Shown here: piece by piece, positions 1-10,800 of the stretch
Layout of the letters: each line of letters opens with the position of its first letter
Position numbering within the stretch: the stretch's first letter is position 1
Assembly (NCBI RefSeq): GCF_008831285.2
Contig: NC_045149.1
Span: forward strand, 9,202,417-9,266,416
DNA from: Nymphaea colorata
Lineage: Eukaryota; Streptophyta; Magnoliopsida; Nymphaeales; Nymphaeaceae
Length of the DNA stretch: 64,000 nucleotides
Direction: 5' to 3'
Program-made: the position numbers and the translations under genes
The notes under the pieces: generated by a model
What the model was told of the DNA's origin: nothing
Database searches by the model: none
Seen by the model: only the letters and a program-made list of their open reading frames with translations

Positions 1-1346
1 CAAGAAGCTTGGTCAAAACCACTTGGTTTTAATTCTTAAGAAAGGTGAAAGCATATTACTAACTATAGGCCCATAGCCCTGGGAAATAGTGTGTTTAAAT
101 TTACATCTCAAGTGATGGTTGCAAGGATGAGGCCAATCCTAGACAGGATTATTTCAAAGCAGCAGGGTTCTGTTTTAGAAGGCTGAAATATGCATCAATC
201 TTACCTTTTAGCGCATGAAATGATCCATGCTATGGCACGAAGCAAGTCAACTACCATCAGGGTCAAGATTGACTTGTCAAAAGCCTACGATAGAGTATAC
301 TGAGATTTTTTAAAGGTCTTCCTGATCTATCTTGGGTTTCATCCAATCTGGGTTGAAAGAATTATGACTTGTGTGGTCACCACATCTTACTCTATGCTTA
401 TCAATTGAAGAGTGGGCAACTTTTTTAATAGTGAACGAAGACAAGAAGATCCACTGTCTCCATATCTTTTTCTTATTGCTCTTGAGATCTTTACAAGGAA
501 ATACCAGGCAGCTAGTAGGAGGCAAAAAATTTATGTTTCGAAGATTGGCCGAAGAGTAGATGGCGTGTTTACAACTTTGTATGTGGATAATATGTTTTTT
601 TATCTTAAGGCTTCCCCTCGCTCTTTTTCTACTTTGTTGAGATTCTTAAGGAGTTTGAGAACTCTGCTGTGATGAAAATTAATGCTTGGAAATCCAATTT
701 TTTCAGCTTTGCTATTTCAATAGCGACATTACTACTGTCAGTGAACGATATGGTTGAACGATAGGTCTATCCCCATCTCGCCTAACTGCTGCTGATTGGG
801 ATTGTGTTGTTATTATGATGCAAAACAGATTGAGCAAGTGGAAGAGCAGGATCTTGGCTGGAAAACTTTGTCTTATCAAATTCGTACTTCGCTGGCATCT
901 CCAACTATTAATTTATGGATCTTAAATGCCCAGCAGCAGTGCTTAAGAAGATTGAAGATGTGATAATTCAATTTCTATGGAAAGACTCAGACATTTCAAG
1001 CAAAATGCATCTCTTATCAGCCAAAGCTTTTACATTACCTATTATTGAAAGTGGTGTAGGACTAAAGGGACGAGGGGATGTCAATATATCTTCTCTCAGT
1101 TTTATGGGATGCATTGTAGCCATGGATCATGGTATTTGGGCCAAGGTCTATACACTAAAATATTTTGACAAGAAAGGCACTTGGGATGACCTAAATAGCA
1201 GAAGTCATTCTCCACCATGGAAAGACATTTTCCAAGCTTGGAAGAGAGTTAGACATGACATTTGTTGGGAGCTCAGGAATAGAGAGATGGCTAGATTCTG
1301 GTCAAACCCTTGGAAGAATGGGAGAATCATCAACTGTCTTCTTATA
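1..1346 (+). mobile_element. Non-LTR retrotransposon (LINE, plant L1-like), 5'-truncated and decayed ORF2
   Basis: Conceptual translation across several frames gives plant LINE reverse transcriptase: NYRPIALGNSVFK near base 60, IDLSKAYDRVY near 270-300, then DPLSPYLFLIALEIF near 450-485. The catalytic YADD box appears as YVDN near 580-590, so the active site is lost. Bases 915-1349 read as the tail of ORF2 (FLWKDSD, then a WAKVY-like stretch), which corresponds to the region before the zf-RVT domain. In-frame stops (for example at 183 and 301) and frameshifts show it is dead. The endonuclease and ORF1 lie outside the window or are missing. No clear poly(A) tail is seen at the 3' end. A second, separate LINE lies at 56533-61640. 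Confidence 0.88.
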
Positions 1347-1347
1347 T

Positions 1348-1412
1348 AGCTTGTTTACATACACTACCATGATCTTCAATGGTTTTACCATGATAGTGTA
1401 TGTAAACAAGCT
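1348..1412. repeat. Large inverted repeat (26-bp arms, 13-base loop)
   Basis: Left arm 1348-1373 and right arm 1387-1412 are inverted copies matching at 24 of 26 positions (arms begin AGCTTGTTTACATACACTA). The loop is 1374-1386. It directly follows the LINE remnant and precedes the methyltransferase gene. It could be a fold-back element remnant, a small-RNA hairpin or a palindrome formed at an insertion junction. I do not recognise a known family. Confidence 0.8.
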
Positions 1413-1830
1413 TTATCTTTTGATGTTCTTAAGGTAGTTAGACATTTTGGTCCACTTTGATTTGTACTTATAATTCTTTATTTTTACATATTATTCTTTA
1501 TTTTTTCTTGAATGGAAGGGGACCACCCCAGCCCACTTTCGTCGGAAGTTTAGTACGAATTGGTAGCAACTACAACCATCGGACCTCGTTAGTCGTTATG
1601 GAAAAGAAATGGGTAAGTGGCTGTTCGAGTTAGGGAACAGAACATTTTTTGGGCTTACGAATTCTCAATTTCTCATGCAAGCATGGACCTAGCAATCCGA
1701 CTTTAGCATGAAGAAGACCTTGCTACCAGTTAATACAAAGTGGCCCTCCTCTCCCCACGGTCGGCCAATCAGTGAGGAAAGTGCTGAATCAGGAACAAGT
1801 GAATAGCGCCTCGTCACTTGGACAACCAAG

Positions 1831-4800
1831 ATGCAAGACGACAGGTGTTTCTCTCTCTCTCTCTCCCTCTCTATCTCCTTCTCTCTCATGTTGGTCTAGC
1901 GATTCTCAGACATCTCACCAATCTGCATTAGATGAAAAAAATCTTGGTCCTGTTAGATACATTTTTATCTTCCTTTGGACAACGCATGCTGTTCTATAAA
2001 GAAAATGTTTATATTCTAGACTGGTAAACCGGGTAATGATGGCTAAACATAGAGTAACAAGGAACGTGTGAAAAAATAACCGTAGCCCGGTTCCCTGCAC
2101 ATGATTGCTGCCCACCGACGTTTTACAGAGTATTTTATTTACCATAAACTTGGATCTTTCTCTCACTCTTTTGCTGTGCCAGCCATATTGGGTTCATCTA
2201 GTCTTTATATTGAACTCTCATTTAGAATTAGTTAGGGCAGCAGAATATGGTGCAAAATGTTAACTATTGATGGCAAGTAACTGAAGCAGGTTCATACAGC
2301 AGGCTTACGTATCAAATGTCAGACAGAAGACATCCTGCAATCCATAGAACATTGATAGTGCTTGTATAATCTGAAGATGCATTCATTGTCACAGTCATAT
2401 GACATGCTTGACATAAGCTTTTTATCATCTTATCGGCGTACATTCAGATATTAATTTTTCTATACGATAGTGTAGATTACGTACAATGGTTGTAGCTATA
2501 TGGTACAGCGCAATGGAAGCGCGTCCTCTATAACTCCAATTTTAGTAGGTCCCAAATGGCAGATAAGAAGGTTTAGTACTCCGTCTTGCAGTGCAATGTG
2601 AAAATGGGTTGTTTTTAGTTCTTTTGCTTGTCTAATCGTGGCTCTTAATCATGTGGAACGAGCAACTTCTGCCGAATGTCAATATTCTCATTTTTCTCTG
2701 TTCTCTTATTTCTTTTTTAGTTTTGATCGCTATAAATCTTCAATGTTGGGATATGGTTATTTGTCTTCTCAGTGAGCCTGTTTCTTGTATAGGTTAAACT
2801 CTCCAAGTACTTCTGCAATTAGTTTCGATGTTATGGGCCAAAATCTTCTTTTCTCTCAGGTATTTCTTGGCATTATTCTGTCCAGTTCTTTTTCTTCCTT
2901 TAATGTTCTTGATTCATGTATATGATCTGTTAGAATATGAAAAAAATTGCATGCTTCAATATTTAGATTCATCGTATTTTTCTTCACCAATCTTTTGTAA
3001 TGAGCACAAAATTAATCTTTCCCCTGTAAATAGGATCCAAATTCAAAGCATTTGGGGACTACTTTGTGGGATGCCTCCATGGTATTCGTTAAATTCTTGG
3101 TAAGATCTTTGGTTTTTATGTAACAAGTGGTGATCATTTTTTTTCCACCACTACACATCTTACAATTTCTCAATGTTGTACTTAGAAATGTGAAGTCGAC
3201 CAAAAATTTTTTGCTTGGGAGATGAACAGAATTCTAGTCACGATGGTTTATCTAACCTGATGAAACTGAATTGTCTTTGGTGCTTATGTGTTCTTATTTT
3301 CAAGATATTTCTTTTCACATATATGAGTAGTTGTCATCAGGGCACTTGCTAAGATATCTAGTTGTTTGGGCATGCTCTCTCCTTATTTCTCTCTCTGCGC
3401 CTTAACAGATCCTTTAGGAAATGAGTGGTCCCTCTGTCACAGGTCTTTGCAATGTAATGGTCCTCCTATGTCATACAAGTCTTTCAATTACTCAACTTGC
3501 AAGAATCGTGGATGTTTGAAAGGAAAACAAAAAGGAATATAGAGAAAACCTGAGGCCACGAGATTGGAATCAAATTTTAATCCCTCATACTGCAATCAGC
3601 TCATTTCATCAATAGAGCCCTTTGTAGGATCAGAGCACGTCAAGACACACTTTGACAAGGTCTTCTTCATTTGCATAGAATAACTTGAATTATCAGATGC
3701 ACCTTAAAGACTAGCAGGAGAATAATCTCATAGGCCAAGTTGCAGACCTTTTGATCACAGTGAATGGTTCTCTGTATTTTCTGATCTATGTGCAGTGTTG
3801 TTTGTGGATTATGTGCTTATAGTAAGTAGTTAGTTGGGTAGACTTTGGTAGAGTTTTACCAATACTTGATCCTCAATGTTGAACTTGGTGCTTGTCCACC
3901 CATTTCTTCATTATCTTAGTTGCCTTACTCAAAAATGTCTGTGCCAGATTTATTTGCTTGAGTCAGTCTTGCACAAACTAATAGACCAAGGATGAACAAT
4001 TTTTGTACAACAAGAGGATGCCATGATAAATGGTTGTTGTCATGTGGCTTGTTCAAAGGGTTTGTGACTTGAAGATTTACTCTTCTATAAATTGCAGCAG
4101 AATTGATTTACATATAGGAGTTTCACCAAGTCTTTAAGATTAGCACTTACAAAGTGCCTTAAAAATTACTGTAGCTAGTTGTTCATGCACTCCGGTTGCT
4201 CGTCCATCTGTAGGTGACAGTTTGTTGAGAAAAGTAGATCAAAGCCAAGTAGTTGAAACACTTCACACCAGATCTGTTGCATGAAGTGAGCATCGGAATC
4301 ATGAACCATTTGGAACTCCCCAATGCTTCACAGTGCAGTTGACAAACAATTCTATTGTTTTCTTTTAAGGCACTCTTTGGAAGATGGAAATATACAGGAG
4401 TTGGTAGGGGTGGGTGCACCCCCCATCAATAAGACCTCGGCATATTTAAGGAATCATAACTAACTACCACCAAAATTGTGTTGATCTGTCTGCCTTCAAT
4501 AAACTATTATTAAAGCCCATAAAGATGCTTTCTCAGAGATGTTATAGAATGGTCAACTAAGTCAGATGGGTACTTCAGTAAGGTCCACGTACCCGTGTCG
4601 CCGTACCCATATCCAAAATGGGTACTTTGACACTTGGGTACCTATAGATCCAAACTGCTTAATTTTACTTTGATTTAATTTTTTCCACCTTACTTTTTAT
4701 TCTATTATTTGGATGTGAAAATTCGATTGATGTTCATATTTGACTAGGGGGCTGCTTGCTTGTTCATATGTTTAAAGTTTTTCATAGGTTTCTTAAACAC

Positions 4801-7800
4801 ACTGTTGCAAGAGCCGTTGATATATATTTTCTATGTTATTTATTTGATTATGTTGATGTATATTCTTTATTTCGATACATATTTTCTAAGTATTTTTTAT
4901 TGTTTATATATATATACAGCCGTACCCCCGCACCCAAGTTTTTTGAAAATGGTCAGTATCCGTACCCGCACCGGTACCCGTACCCGTACCTATGTGACAT
5001 AGATGGTCAAAGATGCGAGATTGGTTGTCTTTTCATTAGTTCCATGTCCTTGCCCGCAAATGAGACATGTTTGCATCTGCCCCTCAAAATTGCTTTTTTT
5101 TTAAAAAAACTAATAGCATGCCTTCAATAAGTACTAAAGATCACTCTTGACTTGAGTGTCTTACCCTAAAAGTGTCATGGCACTTTTAAGCAGTTTTTTG
5201 CAAAGATTATCCTATTACAACACAAGGGCACATTCTTCTTTTGTCAGACCTCGAGTCTTCCCTGCTTTTGCTATTGACGTGAGGTGTTGACCCATTGAGT
5301 ATTGATTCATTTCTTTGAATATGCAATTAAAAAGAGAGCCCTCTAGTTGCACTGCTGAGGTCTCCATCCATGTGGTTGCTATTCCAAAGCAAAGTCAAAC
5401 TTGAGCAAAACTTCCTGCCAACAAGCCTACTTGGGGCTAAATTTTTTGTGTTAGAACGTATCTCACCACAGAAAAAATGATTCTAGAGCTTGGTCTGGCA
5501 GATCCTAACCTATCCCTAGTTGGCTTTTGTTTGGATCCTAAAATACCAAGAGCTAGGACAACTGGTAAGTGCTAAACATTTTTGAAAATCTTTGCTATTG
5601 AACTTTTCTTAAGTCTTTCTGGACACACTTGGACTGTTATAATTCTCCTCTTTGATGCATGCATGTTTGTGCATTTGGGACCTTAAAATTGGCTTTACAG
5701 CTCTGGTACCAACTCTAAAACTCAACCTAAACTAACCCAAGTGCCTGATCTAACAGATCCCATCTTATCTCATATCAGGCTTCAGCTTGTACTATGTACA
5801 TTAAAAGGTTACTGTTGAACAGAAAAAGCACAGGGAACACAAAAGGTAACATGGAAAACCCTCAACACGAGGAAAAAACCACGATATTAGGAAATGATTC
5901 CGACGCTCACCAGCTGTCGGTCCCTCTCTCTCTCCTAAATCTCATTCCACTTTAAATTAGGGTTACACAGGTTACTTAAATAGGACCCAACATGGACTAC
6001 CCCTTTAGGATGGGTTGGATCGGGTCCAAACCTGGACCCAGTCATACATAACACGTCAACACTCCCCCTCAAGTTGGGCATATAGGTCGAACATGCTCAA
6101 CTTGAATACATTTCTCTCAAATGAAGTAGATGGCAAGGCCTTGATCAGTGCATCAGCTGTTTGATTTTCGGACTTCATGTAGGTAGGATAAACTCTTTGG
6201 CATCAATCTCCACATGCTTCGTTGTATCATGTCACACCAGATTGTTGGCCAAGTTGATTACAGAATTGTTATCACAATACATCTTCATTGGACCCTCAAT
6301 TTCGAGGTCAGTCAATAGCACTTTTAGGTTTCAGCCACAACAGCTCAGCTACAACCCTATATTCAGCCTTAGCACTAGAGCGGGAGCAAACAACCTATCT
6401 CTTACTTCTCCACACCACAAGTTTTCCTCCCAAGTACATACAATAACATGAGGTGGATCTTCTGGTATCCACACATCCTACCTAGTCAGCATCTGAATAA
6501 CCTAATCTCAAAGGAGTCTTGCTTAACATACAAAAGACCCTTGCCAGGACTCCTCTTTAAGTAACATAAAATCTTGTCAGTTGCTTTTAAGTGAACATTC
6601 GCGGGTGCACGCATAAACTGACTCATAACGTTCACAGCAAAGGTAATATCAAGTCTAATAGGAGTGAGATAAATGAACTTCTCAACAAAACATTGATATC
6701 TTCTATTTGTTTCTTCACAAAGAGGCTCCTTATATTTGAGGCTAAGTTTGTTTCTAGCATCTATAGGAGTAAAAGCAGGTGTACACCCAAGTTTCTTAAT
6801 TTACTTTAATAAATCTAGAGTGTACTTTCTTTGATTTAACACAAGACTTGTGCATGACCTAGCAATTCAATGCCAAGGAAATATTTTAACTTGCCAAGGT
6901 CCTTGAGGTCAAACTCAATAGCCAACAGTTTCTTTGACTTCGTTATTTCATCTTCATCGTTACTTGTGACAATCATTTATCAACATATACCAATAGAATA
7001 GTTACCTTGCGCTCCTTTCTCACAAAGAGGGTGTGATCCCCATTCTCTTGATGACATGTTGTCTCATTACAAGTCTAGTCATTCAAACCACGCCCAGGAA
7101 CATTGCTTGAGCCCATACAACGCTTTCTTCAACCTGCAGCATTTTCCAAGTTCCTCATATCCTGGAGGCATGTACATATATACTTCCTCATCGAGGTCTC
7201 CATTTAGAAATGTGTTCTTAATATCTAGTTGGTACATCTCCCGCTCCTTTACTACTGCTAAGGAGATAATTCTGCTGGTCTTCATCTTTGCAACATGAGC
7301 AAACGTTTCCAAGTAGTCATTTCCATATTTTTGACTAAACCACTTGGCAACCAAGCGAGCTTTGTACATTGCCACACTTCCATCTGGCTTATATTTAACA
7401 GTGTAGACCTACTTGGATCCTACAAGATGGGCCGTTTCAGGGATATTTACCACTTCCCACGTTCTATTTTTATTCAATGCTTTCATTTCTTCTTGCATCG
7501 CATAAGCCCACTTGGGATTACTTTGAGTCTCAATAACAGTTCTGGGAATCACATGTATAAAAAGAAAAGATATAAAACATTTGTAGTTCTTGCTCAATTT
7601 ATAACATGATATGAAATTACCAATAGGGTGTTGAGTACATGACCTAATACCCTTTCTGAAAGCAATGGGTAACTCTTCATTTCCAACTTCCACGACTTGG
7701 GGGAAGGTGTAGGATTTGGATTGGGATCAGTGTCACCAGTCAACTCACCTGCTAACTCTGTTGCAATTGATCTTTCCCTAGAATAAACCTGCCCAAACAA

Positions 7801-10800
7801 GCGGTCACATTCCTCATTTCCAATTGAGCAATCATCATCCTTTTTGTGCTCCAGAAAGTCTGTAAATTCCTGTTTGTACTCCAGAAAGTCTGTACACTGA
7901 ATCTCTTGAGGAGAATACTTTTTCCTTCTTGTGAACCTTTCTCCCTGAAGAGAATTCTCACCAAAATAGGAAACATGTTCTAGGAAGGGGACATCTTTGG
8001 TTACATATACATGACCAGGTGGAATGGTCTAGATTCTTATATCCTTTTTGAGTAGGAGAATAATCATGCCCTTAATTGACCTGGGGTCAAGTTTTTTTAT
8101 AATGGGATTGTGATGTGAATAAAACAGACACAATCAAAAACCCGAGGTAGAAGGGAAAAAGGTTCACGACTCTTTGCTAACATAGAATGAGGCGTACGCC
8201 CATTCAACACACTACTAGGCATACGGTGTATGTCACACGGATACGTGGGATTAGCCCATGTATCCGTATCGATACGCCGATACGGCGATCTGGATACAGA
8301 TACTTCAAGTCTTCACGGATACGTTTGGATCGGGTTTGGTCAGACCCGATCCAAACCTTAAAAAAATGATCTGTTAAACGTTAAATTAGGTCGACCTTCT
8401 TCCTTTTTCACCCGACCTTCTTCCTCTTCACCCGACGAGCGATGGCGGGCGGCAGTGACGACTTCCGGCGACCCACGGTGATGTCCGGTTGTTGCTGGCA
8501 ACAGCCGGCGACAGACAGGTAAGTGGATTTTTTTTTTTCGTTTCGAGTTTAATGTGTTCTTCATTTGGGGGTTTTTAAGGGTTTTCGGATTGCTTCAACT
8601 CATTCACTTTTTGTTGAATGATGTGTGATGCGTGATGGGTTGTTCGTTGATCTTCGTCACTAGATCAAATTGACACCATGCTTTTTCTGTTATTTGTTGT
8701 ATTTGATTGTGACTGCTTCATTCCTTTTAGTAAAAATGGGAGGGGAACCAACCCCCGCAGCTTTGCTTTGGATATCTATGCATCATCAGATATGAGATAC
8801 CAAGTAGACAATGAACTTGAAGTTGTTAATTCTAGATTCGAAGAACCTTCTATTCCATCAACATGTGAAATTGTTGATGAAGATGAGTCTGAGGACAATG
8901 TGGGCATTGACAATGAGTAGAATGATGAGAATCAACAATGTTTTGTGATAAACAATGTTAATGTTTTGTGATAAACAATGTTTGTTTGTTTGTTTTTTTC
9001 AATTTATATTTTTTTGAGAATATTATATTTGTCGTATCCGCGTATCCGGAAATTGTGAGACTTGCCGTGTCTGCACCCGTATCACCATATCTGCACCTGC
9101 ACTCGTGTGACATAGCATACGGTTAATCAAATACGCATTGGTTAGTGCAGCAACCCCCCCCCCTCCCCCCACAATACTTCTTTGGAAGATGTCATTGTAA
9201 CGAGAGAGCCCTGGTGACATTTAACAACTGACGATTCTTCGTTCAACAACCCCATTTTGAGGAGGGGTATAACCACAAGATGTCTCATGAACAATTCCCC
9301 TTTGCCGAAAGAAACTGTTGACAGAGTAACACGTATACTTATGTGCATTGTTAGAGCGGAAGGCCTGAACAAAAGCTCTAAATTGAGTTTCCACAAGGAT
9401 GACGAAGGTCTCAATGACATTGGGCACTTCACTACAGTCCTTCAACAAGTTCACAAAGGTATTACGAGAGCAATCATCTATAAATATAATAAAGTATTGA
9501 AAACCATGACAAGAGGGAATTTTTTGAAGGCTCCCACACATCTGAATAGATTAAAGTAAATACTTTATTAGAACAACTTGTAGAAACAAGGTATGAAGCC
9601 CTAACATGTTTAGTCAAGATGACAAACATCACATGATAACATGGTCATATCTAGACTGGAAAATAAGTCAGGAAACAACTGTCTAAGCGCTTCAAATGGA
9701 AGATGCCTAAGTCTCATGCCACCGCAAGACAAGCTAAAAGAAGTCCTCTCTACTCTTCTTCATCTTGTTAACCGCCGTCACGAGGGCTATAGCAACACAC
9801 ATGGTAATCGATATAGACCCTCAGAAGCCAAATCAATCACAATCCTCTTCCCCATCACCAAGTCCTGCAACACACAATTATTAGCAGAAAAAATAAGTTT
9901 GCAATTCAGGTCTTTCATAATCTTTCTAATAGACAAGAAGTTTAAGGGAAGGTGAGGAACATGTAAGGCATTATGAACCAAAAACTTGTTTAACAAGGAG
10001 AGACTCCCTTTCTCGACTACAGAGATAGATGAACCATCGGCAAGAGAAACTCGTTCCTTCCCAGAAGAGAGCTTATATTCATGAAAAACCTTAGGTTTCT
10101 GGTCATGTGGTGCGTAGCACCATTATCAACAATCGACGCTCCCACATAAGAATTACCTTTTTCACCAGAGATTACAAGGGCGCGATTGACTTTCACATCA
10201 TCTGATGACTCAACCCGACTAGTATCAATGCAGCTTAGCTATGCGTGAAGCTCAAAAATCTGGTCAGTAGAGATTGTTGGTTTTCCCCTAGTGTAATATC
10301 AGAGATAGTCCCACTAGAAGCAGATGAAGATCCCAACAAAACTCAATGGTGTGACCAGATTGCTTGCAATGAGTACACTTCCAAGAAGGTGGGGAAGCCC
10401 CCATAGGAGCTCGGCTAACAAGAGCGGACCGCTCACTGCATGGAGAACGATCCCCCTCTTTTCCTACCATAACAAGACGTCACTGTTCTTTAGCCTTATT
10501 CTGAGAATAAACATCCTCAATGCTAACCATATCTTCTTAATTAAGAATTTGACTTCTAATGCCTTCGAAATCGTCATTCAACCCAGCCAAGAACATAAAC
10601 ACCCTGTTATTCCATTCCTTGCCCCAGTACTGCATCTGGTCTTGGGGACAACTCCATGTGTTATCAGAATAGTAGTCAAGTTCCTCCCATTTGGATTTTA
10701 CTGCTGCATAAAATTCAGCTGTAGAAAGCTCTCCTTACCGTAGAGCATATACGTCTTTCATCAGCTGATACACACAGACATCCTTTTTTTTCTGACTAAA

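Noticed and set aside
1597..1612. ATG GAA AAG AAA TGG followed by GTAAGT as first exon of the methyltransferase
   Set aside because: It ends in phase 0, but the exon at 2793 needs phase 2. The 1831-1844 exon fits phase.
5201..5700. A gag or protease region for the gypsy relic
   Set aside because: I could not find a zinc knuckle or DTG-type motif in any minus frame, so only the primer-binding site and the integrase end are claimed.
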